Under the pieces are notes generated by a model. The model was not told where the DNA came from. It saw only the letters and a program-made list of their open reading frames with translations, and ran no database searches. A stretch of DNA of 55,274 bases from Acidobacteria bacterium RIFCSPLOWO2_12_FULL_67_14b. GTDB lineage: Bacteria; Acidobacteriota; Vicinamibacteria; Vicinamibacterales; UBA2999. This document shows positions 33,908 through 41,543 of this stretch, one piece after another (the stretch's first letter is position 1; each line of letters opens with the position of its first letter). Where the stretch lies: contig MELE01000041.1 in the NCBI GenBank assembly GCA_001768615.1, positions 43,108 to 98,381 on the forward strand. The letters are read 5' to 3'. A program made the position numbers and the translations under genes.

Positions 33908-34207
33908 CTACTTCTTCGGAAGGATCGCGTCTTTCAGCTGCTTGACGATCCGCGCCTTGACGACGGTCTTCGCGGGAATCTGGATTTCCTGCTTGGTCGC
34001 CGGGTTGCGCCCGACGCGCGCCTTGCGGTGCTGCACGACGAGCTTCACCATGCCGGGAATGACGAACTCGCCCGTGCGCTTCAGCTCCTTCTCGCACAGG
34101 ATCGCCAGTTCGTCGAAAAACTCGCGCGACTGCGTGCGCTTGACGTCGAACCGCTCGGCGAAGTGTGAAAAGAGCTCCGACTTGCCCATCCTTCGGGCTT
34201 CGTCCAT
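33908..34207 (-). CDS. HU/IHF-family DNA-binding protein
   Basis: This 99-residue nucleoid protein has the HU fold with a recognisable arm G-R-N-P-A-T-K-Q-E-I-Q-I-P (about 66-78) and C-terminal V-V-K-A-R-I-V-K-Q-L-K. It bends or coats DNA as a dimer. The ATG at 34207 is preceded by GGGGGA; a second ATG six codons later (34189) is the alternative and matches the usual HU N-terminus better. Confidence 0.88.
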   Translation of the reverse strand: MDEARRMGKSELFSHFAERFDVKRTQSREFFDELAILCEKELKRTGEFVIPGMVKLVVQHRKARVGRNPATKQEIQIPAKTVVKARIVKQLKDAILPKK

Positions 34208-34300
34208 CGTGTCCCCCTGCTCAGTGCCGCACGGCGCGGCGTATCGGTAAAGCGGAGCGTATGCTAACCCCGGCGATAGGGGCTGTCAATCACAGTAAAG

Positions 34301-34330
34301 GCAGAAGGCAAAAGGCACAAGGCAGAAAGC
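34301..34330. repeat. GGCAGAAGGCAAAAGG word repeat
   Basis: Short repeated words in the spacer between HU and queF, the reverse complement of the words at 30542-30586. Confidence 0.6.
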
Positions 34331-34332
34331 AT

Positions 34333-34338
34333 TACACT
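34333..34338 (+). promoter_or_regulatory. -10 box of queF
   Basis: TACACT ends 7 bases before the ATG at 34346. The short gap leaves no room for a preQ1 riboswitch or a Shine-Dalgarno leader. Confidence 0.5.
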
Positions 34339-34345
34339 GCCGTTC

Positions 34346-34681
34346 ATGTCCATTGAGACATTTCCGAACCCGCGGCCCGAACGCGACTTCGAAATCGCGA
34401 TCGACTGCCCCGAGTTCACCTCGATGTGTCCGAAGACAGGCCTCCCCGACTTCGGCGTCATCCGCATCCGCTACGTGCCCGATGCGCGCTGCATCGAGCT
34501 CAAGTCCCTCAAATACTATCTGCTCGAGTTCCGGAACAAGGGAATTTTCTACGAGGCGGCCACCAACCAGATTCTCGACGACCTGGTCGCCGCCTGCGCA
34601 CCGCGGCGCATGACCGTGACCGGCGATTTCACCGCGCGCGGCGGCCTCACCACGAAGGTCACGGCGAGCTTCGGTGACTGA
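34346..34681 (+). CDS. queF: NADPH-dependent 7-cyano-7-deazaguanine reductase QueF
   Basis: This 111-residue type I QueF reduces preQ0 to preQ1 for queuosine in tRNA. It shows the catalytic Cys in F-T-S-M-C-P-K-T-G (about 28), the Asp in L-P-D-F-G (about 35), and the QueF signature [14 protein letters not shown] (about 51-64). The length matches the short (unimodular) form. It overlaps the Smr gene by 8 bases. Other queuosine genes are not in the window. Confidence 0.93.
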   Translation: MSIETFPNPRPERDFEIAIDCPEFTSMCPKTGLPDFGVIRIRYVPDARCIELKSLKYYLLEFRNKGIFYEAATNQILDDLVAACAPRRMTVTGDFTARGGLTTKVTASFGD

Positions 34682-34949
34682 CGAGCCGGTGCGCGTCCCG
34701 ATTGAAGACGCGATCGACCTGCACAGCTTTGCGCCCCGGGACGTCGCCTCCGTCGTCGACCAATACCTGCACGCGGCGCGCGACGCGGGCTTTTCGCAGG
34801 TGCGGCTGATCCACGGACGAGGCACGGGCGCGCAACGCGCCGCGATCCAGCGCCTGCTCCGCACACATCCCCTGGTTGAACGCTATTGGGACGCCCCGGA
34901 ATCACACCTGGGCGCCACGCTGGTGGGGCTCAAGCGCCCCGGCTCTTAA
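34674..34949 (+). CDS. Smr-domain protein
   Basis: This 91-residue protein is a free-standing Smr (MutS2 C-terminal-like) domain: D-L-H-S-F (15-19) and the L-I-H-G-R-G-T-G motif (about 45-52). Smr domains cut branched DNA or RNA; stand-alone versions are common and their targets are uncertain. The GTG at 34674 overlaps queF by 8 bases, so the two are co-translated. Its 3' end overlaps the convergent CpaE-like gene by 4 bases. Confidence 0.85.
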   Translation: MTDEPVRVPIEDAIDLHSFAPRDVASVVDQYLHAARDAGFSQVRLIHGRGTGAQRAAIQRLLRTHPLVERYWDAPESHLGATLVGLKRPGS

Positions 34950-35770
34950 CCGACCGCTGGACGCACGCCCGAGAGACGGTGCCGCTTCTCGGGCTCAGGC
35001 GGGTCGTCCTCCGAACGCTCGGACCCATCGTCGGGCGTGCCGCGCCGGAAGGCGGGTCCGGCGATCGTTCGGGCGATGGCGTCGAGCTGGCCATGCAGTT
35101 CGGAAGTCCGCAGCGCCGACACCGGCACGCCAGAGTTCACCGCCGACGCCACCGTGCGGTAGTCGCTGCCGAGGGTGTAGTCGATGGTCAGCCCGAGCAC
35201 CCGTTCGATCTGCGCGGTGGACATCACGCCGAACTCCGACGCGCGGTTCAACACGATCTTCAGCCGCTCGCCGACCACCCCCGCCAGCTTCACCGCGTCG
35301 ATCAGCCGCTGGAGGTTTCGCAGGCACGGGACGTCGGGGTTCGCCACGAGCATCACCATGTCCGACGACTGCAGCGCGATGGCGGTGCACGCCGCAATCG
35401 TGCTCCCGGCGTCGATGATCACGAACTCGTAGAGCGCGTTGAGGCACTTGAGCATCTGCTCGATGCCCTCGACGTCCCGCGGCGCGGGACGGCCGTACTC
35501 GTCGCCCGCGGCCATCACGTGCAGGCCACAGTCGTGCTCGGTGACGTATTTCGAGACGGCCCCTGGATCCATCCACGACAGTTGATCGATAACGTGAAGC
35601 ACCGTGTGCCGGGGCCGCAGTCCCAGGAACAGGGCGACGTCGCCGGGGCCGGTCTTCAGGTCGATGACGATGGTGGGGCGGCGGGTGATGCGGCGGAGAT
35701 CCGCCGCCCCGTTGACCGCGAGTGTGGTGGTGCCGGTGCCGCCCTTGGTGCCGAGAAAACTCACGATCAT
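34946..35770 (-). CDS. CpaE/MinD-like ATPase
   Basis: This 274-residue P-loop ATPase has the deviant Walker A K-G-G-T-G-T-T-T (9-16) of the ParA/MinD/CpaE group, D-L-K-T-G-P-G-D (switch I area) and I-I-D-A-G (Walker B area). It resembles CpaE-type localisation ATPases of Tad/Flp pili, but no pilus gene is adjacent. The ATG at 35770 is where the fold begins. A good sigma-54 promoter lies just upstream, almost too close for any leader. The tail is Pro/Glu-rich. Confidence 0.8.
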   Translation of the reverse strand: MIVSFLGTKGGTGTTTLAVNGAADLRRITRRPTIVIDLKTGPGDVALFLGLRPRHTVLHVIDQLSWMDPGAVSKYVTEHDCGLHVMAAGDEYGRPAPRDVEGIEQMLKCLNALYEFVIIDAGSTIAACTAIALQSSDMVMLVANPDVPCLRNLQRLIDAVKLAGVVGERLKIVLNRASEFGVMSTAQIERVLGLTIDYTLGSDYRTVASAVNSGVPVSALRTSELHGQLDAIARTIAGPAFRRGTPDDGSERSEDDPPEPEKRHRLSGVRPAVG

Positions 35771-35783
35771 GGAGCGATGCAGA

Positions 35784-35799
35784 CGCAACCCGTGTGCCA
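35784..35799 (-). promoter_or_regulatory. Candidate sigma-54 promoter of the CpaE-like gene
   Basis: TGGCACACGGGTTGCG on the minus strand has GG and GC exactly 10 bases apart and only one mismatch to TGGCACG-N4-TTGC. The predicted start would be about 3 bases before the ATG at 35770, so the mRNA would be nearly leaderless, which weakens the call. Confidence 0.5.
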
Positions 35800-35826
35800 G
35801 AGGGGAAAAGCCGTGCACACACGAAT

Positions 35827-35852
35827 GGGGCGGGCCGAACGGGGCCCGCCCC
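35827..35852. other. Perfect 10-bp GC hairpin between divergent sigma-54 promoters
   Basis: GGGGCGGGCC and GGCCCGCCCC enclose a 6-base loop, without a T-run. It lies upstream of both sigma-54 promoters, in the region where an activator or IHF/HU would bind. The rest of 35771-36054 shows no coding sequence. Confidence 0.5.
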
Positions 35853-36003
35853 AGGGGTTCCGATCGTTGCACATCTGTAAGCGCGTCCACGCGATTGGTG
35901 GGTGGGAGGCGCCTCGCCGGAGGGCGCGGCCGAGCTGGCCCGCCGCCGCTAAGTCGATGCAGATGGGCGGGTTCCGGCGGCGCCGAGGCCCTCGGGCGGC
36001 CGC

Positions 36004-36018
36004 GGCACGTCACTTGCT
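36004..36018 (+). promoter_or_regulatory. Sigma-54 promoter of the 65-residue protein gene
   Basis: GGCACGTCACTTGCT matches the sigma-54 consensus (GGCACG-N4-TTGCT) at every core position, with GG and GC 10 bases apart. Transcription should start near 36029, leaving about 26 bases of leader before the ATG at 36055. Confidence 0.75.
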
Positions 36019-36054
36019 CTGTGGCTGGTACTCCCTGGAGCGTCACCAATAACC

Positions 36055-36252
36055 ATGGCCACTACACCTCAATCGTTCGTTCGTCCCGCGAAAGATGAGT
36101 GGGGTGTCTACGACCCCCAGCAAGCCGGCCTGGCGGCGCTCTTCGCGAGGCTCGACTCGAAAGACGCCTCCGCGAAACTGCAGGCCAAACCCGACGACGC
36201 CGTCGTGGCGCCGCCGGCGCTGCCGCGGCCGACCCTTCGCGACGCAAAGTAA
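36055..36252 (+). CDS. Small protein of unknown function under sigma-54 control
   Basis: This 65-residue protein has no signal peptide or membrane segment. Its N-terminal half has W-G-V-Y-D-P-Q-Q-A-G-L-A-A-L-F-A-R-L (a probable short amphipathic helix) and its C-terminal half is rich in Pro and Ala. I do not recognise a family. It is flanked by a near-perfect sigma-54 promoter and by a strong intrinsic terminator, so it makes a short monocistronic mRNA of about 280 bases. A broken sigma-54 activator is encoded 2.2 kb away. Confidence 0.72.
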   Translation: MATTPQSFVRPAKDEWGVYDPQQAGLAALFARLDSKDASAKLQAKPDDAVVAPPALPRPTLRDAK

Positions 36253-36273
36253 CCCTTCCTCAACGTCCCTCTG

Positions 36274-36307
36274 GGAGGCGCTCCATGACGGCGCCTCCTT
36301 TTTTTTT
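36274..36307 (+). terminator. Intrinsic terminator of the small-protein gene
   Basis: GGAGGCGC and GCGCCTCC form an 8-bp stem with a 9-base loop, followed by nine T. The T-run is striking in so GC-rich a region. Confidence 0.92.
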
Positions 36308-36387
36308 GTACGGCCGGCGGCACCCCTGGTCGTCCGCCAGCGCCACGCGCGTCGATCCGGTGACGGCGCTGCGGCTCGAGTAGTAGC

Positions 36388-36407
36388 GGCGGGTCTATAG
36401 ACCCGCC
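36388..36407. repeat. 20-bp palindrome, GGCGGGTCT family
   Basis: Perfect palindrome with arms GGCGGGTCTA and TAGACCCGCC, lying just upstream of the M14 gene's -10 box. Confidence 0.8.
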
Positions 36408-36413
36408 TGCGGA

Positions 36414-36419
36414 TATGAT
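36414..36419 (+). promoter_or_regulatory. -10 box of the M14 peptidase gene
   Basis: TATGAT ends 8 bases before the ATG at 36428; leaderless transcription is likely. Confidence 0.5.
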
Positions 36420-36427
36420 CGCGTGTC

Positions 36428-39058
36428 ATGTGCGCGCGGCTCATCGCTCTCGTGCTTGCGGTGCTCGTCTCGGGGTCGCTTGGCGCCCAGACGCCAACGG
36501 CCCCGGCCGCGATTCAATCCCCCGAGGCGTTCTTCGGGTTCCGGATGGGCGCGGATCGCGAGCTCGCCGACTGGCCCTCCCTGCAGCGCTACGTCGAGAC
36601 CGTCGCCGCCGCCTCGGATCGTGTAGACCTCGTCGATGCCGGCCCGTCTACTGAGGGACGCCGGCTGATCGCGGCCATCGTGACCGCGCCCGACAACCTC
36701 GCGCGCCTGGAAGAGATCCGGGCCAACAACATGCGGCTCGCCGATCCCCGCACGCTCGACGAGGCGGCCGCGATGGCCATGGCGGAGCGGCAACCGGCCA
36801 TCATCGCCATCGGCATGAGCATCCACGCGACGGAGATCGGCGCGACGCAGGCGGGGCCCGAGCTGCTCCACACGCTGGCCACCTCCCAGGATCCAGAGGT
36901 GCTCCGCACTCTCCGCGACATCGTCCTGATCCTCCTCCCGTCGCTCAACCCCGACGGCCACGTGATCACCGTCGATTGGTACCGGAAATGGAAGGGCACG
37001 GAATTCGAAGGCACCGGCATGCCGTGGCTGTACCACCGCTACGTCGGCCACGACATCAACCGCGATGCGTTCATGATGAACATGGCGGAGAACCGCACGC
37101 TGTCGGACTTCTTCTACCGCCGCTGGCATCCGCAGGTGTTTCTCACGATGCACCAGATGGGACCACGTGGCCCGCGGTTCTTCGTGCCGCCCAACATCGA
37201 TCCGATCGACCGCAACTACGACCCGCTGATCTGGCGGACCGCCGGCCTGCTCGGGCATGCGATGGCGCTGTCGCTCGAAGAGGATGGCCGCTCCGGCGTG
37301 CTCCAGAACGCGCTCTACGATTACTACTGGCCCGGCTACGAAGATTCAGCGCCGCTGGGCCATAACACCGTCAGCCTCCTCACCGAAGCGGCGGGGGTGC
37401 GCGTGGCGTCGCCGATCAACGTCGCCGCCGATCAGCTCGTCGGCGGCCGCGGCTTTCCCGATCACCGGCCGTCGACGACGTTTCCCCATCCGTGGCCCGG
37501 CGGCGACTGGCGCCTGCGCGACATCGTCGACTACGACCTGTCGGCCGCGCGCGGCCTGCTCGTTGCGGTCGCGCGCTACCGCGTGGAGCTGGTGCGCAAC
37601 TTCTATCGCATGGGCCAACGGCAAGTCGCGCTCGGGCTCAAGGGCGGGCCGTTCGCGTACATCATTCCGCCCGATCAGTTCGACGGGCACGCGGCGCGCA
37701 AGCTGATCCAGCTGTTGATCGAAGGCGCCGTGGACGTGCAGCGGACCCTCGAACCGTTCCGCGTCGCCGAAACCGTCTACCCGCAAGGCACCGACATCAT
37801 CCTGATGGCGCAGCCCTATCGCGCCTACGCCAAGACGCTGCTCGAAGTGCAGGAGTACCCCGTTCGCCGCCCCGCTCCGGGCGCCCCCGCCGATCGGCCG
37901 TACGACGTGGCGGGATGGACCCTGCCGCTGCAGATGAACGTCAGGGTCGATCGCATCGATCAGTATTTCGAGCCGCCGCCGACGACGCGGCTCGACCGGG
38001 CGCCCGTGGCCACCGCCCAGGTCTGGGGCGACACGAAGAAGGCCGGCTACTACGTGATCGACGGAAGGGGCAACGCGCCGAGCATCGCGATCAACCGGCT
38101 GCTCAACACCGGCGCCCGCGTGGCGTGGAGCACGGCGCCGATCGATCTGCAGGGATTCCACTACCAAGTGGGCGCCCTCGTCGTGGCCGACGCCAAGGGC
38201 GTGCGTGAAGCCGTTGCCGGGATTGCGCGCGACCTCGGCCTGCGCGCCACGGCCGCCGCCGGCCGCCCGCCGCAGGGGACGCGCGCCCTGTCGCGGGTGC
38301 GCGTCGGGCTGTACAAGCCCTGGGTCGAGAACATCGACGAAGGGTGGACGCGCTGGCTCCTCGAACAGTACGAGTTCCCCTTCGAGACGATCGCCGACGC
38401 GGACATCAAGCGCGGCGGCCTGCGCGACCGCCTCGACGCGATCGTGATTCCCGACCAGAGCGCCGAGCGGCTGATCAACGGGCACCCGGCCGGAACCATG
38501 CCTCCCGACTACGTGGGCGGCCTGGGCATGGAGGGCGCCGACATGCTGCGGCGGTTCGTCGACGCCGGCGGCACGCTGGTGGCCCTGGATTCGGCGAGCG
38601 AGTTTGCGGTGAACCTGCTCGGCGCGGCCGTGAAAGACACCACGCGCGGCCTGCCGCCCAACGAATTCTTCTGCCCGGGATCGGTCGTGCGGCTCGAGCT
38701 CGAGGCGGATCCATTGACCATGGGCGTGCCGGCGGAGACGGCAGGCTTCTTCAGCTTCGGCGGCGCCTTCGAGCTGGCGCCCGCGGCGTCAACCTCGCCC
38801 GAATCCTCGCCCTCGGCCACCGCTCGCATCGTCGGACGCTATTCGAAGAAGGACGTGCTCCTGAGCGGCTGGCTCGAGGGTGAACGGGTGATCGCCGGCA
38901 AGGGCGCGATGGTGGAGGTGACGTCGGGCCAGGGCCGGGCCGTGCTCTTTGCCTTCCGGCCGCAGCACCGCGGCCAGTCTCACGCGACGTTCCGCTTGTT
39001 CTTCAACGCCCTGCACACGGCCCAGAGCGCAGTTCCTGCGACATCTCGCAGCCGTTAG
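36428..39058 (+). CDS. Secreted M14 zinc carboxypeptidase-like protein
   Basis: This 876-residue protein has a signal peptide (1-19, L-G-A-Q) and an N-terminal M14 domain. Zinc ligands are in I-H-A-T-E (H-x-x-E, about 136-140) and the later T-M-H-Q-M-G His (about 240); N-P-D-G and D-I-N-R-D-A also fit the family. The C-terminal 450 residues form additional domains, including a flavodoxin/GATase-like fold around 620-760, often seen in large secreted Bacteroidota and Acidobacteriota peptidases. It probably degrades peptides in the periplasm or outside the cell. Confidence 0.87.
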   Translation: MCARLIALVLAVLVSGSLGAQTPTAPAAIQSPEAFFGFRMGADRELADWPSLQRYVETVAAASDRVDLVDAGPSTEGRRLIAAIVTAPDNLARLEEIRANNMRLADPRTLDEAAAMAMAERQPAIIAIGMSIHATEIGATQAGPELLHTLATSQDPEVLRTLRDIVLILLPSLNPDGHVITVDWYRKWKGTEFEGTGMPWLYHRYVGHDINRDAFMMNMAENRTLSDFFYRRWHPQVFLTMHQMGPRGPRFFVPPNIDPIDRNYDPLIWRTAGLLGHAMALSLEEDGRSGVLQNALYDYYWPGYEDSAPLGHNTVSLLTEAAGVRVASPINVAADQLVGGRGFPDHRPSTTFPHPWPGGDWRLRDIVDYDLSAARGLLVAVARYRVELVRNFYRMGQRQVALGLKGGPFAYIIPPDQFDGHAARKLIQLLIEGAVDVQRTLEPFRVAETVYPQGTDIILMAQPYRAYAKTLLEVQEYPVRRPAPGAPADRPYDVAGWTLPLQMNVRVDRIDQYFEPPPTTRLDRAPVATAQVWGDTKKAGYYVIDGRGNAPSIAINRLLNTGARVAWSTAPIDLQGFHYQVGALVVADAKGVREAVAGIARDLGLRATAAAGRPPQGTRALSRVRVGLYKPWVENIDEGWTRWLLEQYEFPFETIADADIKRGGLRDRLDAIVIPDQSAERLINGHPAGTMPPDYVGGLGMEGADMLRRFVDAGGTLVALDSASEFAVNLLGAAVKDTTRGLPPNEFFCPGSVVRLELEADPLTMGVPAETAGFFSFGGAFELAPAASTSPESSPSATARIVGRYSKKDVLLSGWLEGERVIAGKGAMVEVTSGQGRAVLFAFRPQHRGQSHATFRLFFNALHTAQSAVPATSRSR

Positions 39059-39105
39059 CGTTGCAGTTTCTACGACGCGTTTCCGGCGCCAGGCCGGGAC
39101 TGTCA

Positions 39106-39141
39106 GCAAAACGGGCGGTTGCCACGCGGCGGCCCGTTTGC
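39106..39141. other. Hairpin between the M14 and helicase genes
   Basis: GCAAAACGGGC and GCCCGTTTGC can pair with one bulged A and a 15-base loop. It may end M14 transcription or structure the helicase leader. It would cover a TTG at 39119, which argues for the GTG at 39155 as the helicase start. Confidence 0.5.
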
Positions 39142-39154
39142 AGGACCCCGGCGC

Positions 39155-41536
39155 GTGGAATCCCCCACAGGCCCGTTCGCACCCGGAGACACCGTCACCG
39201 CCCGCGGCGAGCAGTGGAAGGTCAGCAGCGCCGATCGATTTGCCGGCTGCGCCGTGATCACGCTTGATGGCACAGGCGCGTCGAACGCCGGCGTGCGATC
39301 CACGCTGATCGCGCCGTTCGACACGATCGCCAAGGTCGTCTCCGGGAAGCCGCTCAGGCGGAGCCGCAGCTCGACGCTGCGCATCGCCCGCGCCGCGATC
39401 GCATCCGCGCGCCCCGCATGCGGCATCTGGACCGCGGCGGCGGCGAAGGTCGACCTGCTCGCGTATCAACTCGAGCCCGCGTTGGCGGTGCTCGCCGGCG
39501 CCACGCGCGTGCTCCTGGCGGATGCCGTTGGCCTGGGCAAGACCATCCAGGCGGGGCTGATCCTCACGGAACTGCTGGCGCGGGGCCTGGTGGATCGCGC
39601 GCTCATCCTCACGCCGGCTGGATTACGGGACACCTGGGCGGCCGAGCTGCGCAATCGGTTCGACCTTCGCCCGATCGTGTTCGACCAGGCGTCGGTGGCG
39701 ACCGCGCTCCATGGCCTGCCCGCCGGCGTCAACCCCTGGGCGTCGCACGCCATCGTGATTGCGTCGATCGACCTGGTGAAGCGGCCGGAGGTGCTCGCCA
39801 CCGTGGAAGGGGCGCCGTTCGACCTGGTGATCGCGGACGAGGCCCACCACCTGACGCCGGGAAGCGACCGCGGCGCGGCGGTGGAGCGCCTGGCCTCGCG
39901 CGCGCCTTGGGTGGTGCTGGCGTCGGCGACGCCGCACTCCGGAGACGATGCGGCATTCAACTACCTGACCCGGATCGGCGGCTCCGGCGATCGCATCACC
40001 GTGTTCCGCCGGACCCGTCACGAAGTGGGTGCGGGCATGGGCCGTCGCGTGCACCTGCTCGCCGTCACGCCATCAGGGGCGGAATCGCGCATGTTGCGCG
40101 CGGCGGAAGCCTACGCCCGCGCGATTTGGAACGGTGTGGGACAACGCGATCGCGGGGCGCGGCTGCTGGCCATCCTGCTGGCGCGGCGCGCCGCGTCGAG
40201 CGCCACCGCGCTCGAGCGCACGCTGACGCGCCGGCTCCACCTGCTGTCGGGCCGGGACGATCCGGCGGCGGAGCAGGCGTCGCTGCCCTGGGAAGACGCC
40301 GAGGAGGGCGACGGCGATGTGCCGGCTGAACTGCTGGGCGCGGCCGGCTTCGACGATCGGGCCTCCGAACAGTGCGTCCTCGAAGAGCTCGTCGCGGCGG
40401 CGACGGCGGCGCGCCACCACGCGTCGAAGATTCGGCTGATTGCGCGCCTGATTCGGCGCGTGCGTGAGCCTGCCGTGATCTTCACGGAGTACCGCGACAC
40501 GCTCGATGCGCTGGTGGAGGCGCTCGGCGGCGGCCACCGGATCCGGACGCTGCACGGCGGGCTGTCTGCCGGCCTTCGCCACCTGGCCCTCTCGGCGTTC
40601 ACCCACGGCGACGCCGACCTTCTGATCGCCACCGACACGGCGGGTGAGGGGCTCAACCTGCATCATCGCTGCCGGCTTGTGATCGATGTCGAGCTGCCGT
40701 GGAATCCGCGGCGGCTCGAACAGCGCGTGGGCCGCGTCGATCGCCTTGGCCAGACGCGGCGCGTCCACGCGATCCGGCTGCTCCACCGCGGGACCGTGGA
40801 AGAGACGGTGCTCGCGCGCCTGGAACGGCGGCGCATTCGCGCGGCCGCGGCGTTGGACGGCGAGCCCGACGCGTGGTTCGGCGAAGAGGATGTCGCGGCG
40901 GCGGCGTTAGGAGCGGCCGGGTGGCCGTCGCGCGCGCCGGCGCGGCTGGCATCCGCGGTGGTCGTGGCGGCGGCCGCCGAGGTCGAACGCGTTGCCCGCC
41001 AGCGTGCCGGCGGCAGCATGCGCGCAGCGCGTCGCGCGGTGTTGAGCCTTCCACGGCATCCCGCGAGGGCCGCGGCCCGCATGCTGCTCCTCTACCACTT
41101 GCGATCGGTGGGGCCGCTCGGACGAACGGCGGACGAATCGTTGCGCGCGCTGCTCGTCGAGCTGAGCCACAGGCCAACGACCCGTCGTGACTGGCAGGCG
41201 CGCATCGCCGATCTCGACCGCGATCCCCGGGTTCGGGCCGTGCTCGCGCACGAAGGCCTGAGGCACGCGGCGGAGATCGACTCGCAGCTCGCAGCGTTGC
41301 GCGAAGCCGTCCGGCAACGGGTGCAGGTGATCCGGGATCGCCTCCATCGCACGCTGCCGCGCGAGCTTCAGCCATCCATGTTCGATCGCCGCGTCGAGCG
41401 CGGCGCGATCCTCCATCAGCAGGCGATCGCCCGCCTGGACGCCGCGCTACGCCGCCGCATCGACGCCGTGACGCCTGCGGCGCCGCCGACGGTTCCGCGT
41501 CCGGTGTTGACGGCCGCCTGGCCCCTCGAGGTCTAG
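39155..41536 (+). CDS. SNF2-type DEAH helicase/translocase (DrmD-like)
   Basis: This 793-residue superfamily 2 ATPase has Walker A D-A-V-G-L-G-K-T (about 122-129), Walker B D-E-A-H-H (about 228), motif III S-A-T-P-H-S-G (about 257), and C-terminal motifs V and VI T-D-T-A-G-E-G and Q-R-V-G-R-V-D-R-L-G-Q (about 493 and 522). The last 230 residues are Arg/Ala-rich helices. It lacks a nuclease motif that I can see. The methyltransferase gene starts 8 bases later. Helicase plus large adenine methyltransferase is the order of drmD-drmMI in class 1 DISARM, but drmA, drmB and drmC are absent. RapA-like roles are less likely given the neighbour. Confidence 0.85.
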   Translation: MESPTGPFAPGDTVTARGEQWKVSSADRFAGCAVITLDGTGASNAGVRSTLIAPFDTIAKVVSGKPLRRSRSSTLRIARAAIASARPACGIWTAAAAKVDLLAYQLEPALAVLAGATRVLLADAVGLGKTIQAGLILTELLARGLVDRALILTPAGLRDTWAAELRNRFDLRPIVFDQASVATALHGLPAGVNPWASHAIVIASIDLVKRPEVLATVEGAPFDLVIADEAHHLTPGSDRGAAVERLASRAPWVVLASATPHSGDDAAFNYLTRIGGSGDRITVFRRTRHEVGAGMGRRVHLLAVTPSGAESRMLRAAEAYARAIWNGVGQRDRGARLLAILLARRAASSATALERTLTRRLHLLSGRDDPAAEQASLPWEDAEEGDGDVPAELLGAAGFDDRASEQCVLEELVAAATAARHHASKIRLIARLIRRVREPAVIFTEYRDTLDALVEALGGGHRIRTLHGGLSAGLRHLALSAFTHGDADLLIATDTAGEGLNLHHRCRLVIDVELPWNPRRLEQRVGRVDRLGQTRRVHAIRLLHRGTVEETVLARLERRRIRAAAALDGEPDAWFGEEDVAAAALGAAGWPSRAPARLASAVVVAAAAEVERVARQRAGGSMRAARRAVLSLPRHPARAAARMLLLYHLRSVGPLGRTADESLRALLVELSHRPTTRRDWQARIADLDRDPRVRAVLAHEGLRHAAEIDSQLAALREAVRQRVQVIRDRLHRTLPRELQPSMFDRRVERGAILHQQAIARLDAALRRRIDAVTPAAPPTVPRPVLTAAWPLEV

Positions 41537-41543
41537 CTCGCGC

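Noticed and set aside
34208..34345. preQ1 riboswitch before queF
   Set aside because: The -10 box ends 7 bases before the start codon, and no preQ1 pseudoknot pattern is visible in the spacer.
35771..36054. Cyclic-di-GMP riboswitch or other structured RNA between the divergent genes
   Set aside because: I looked for the GEMM core sequences on both strands and did not find them; only the GC hairpin and the sigma-54 elements stand out.
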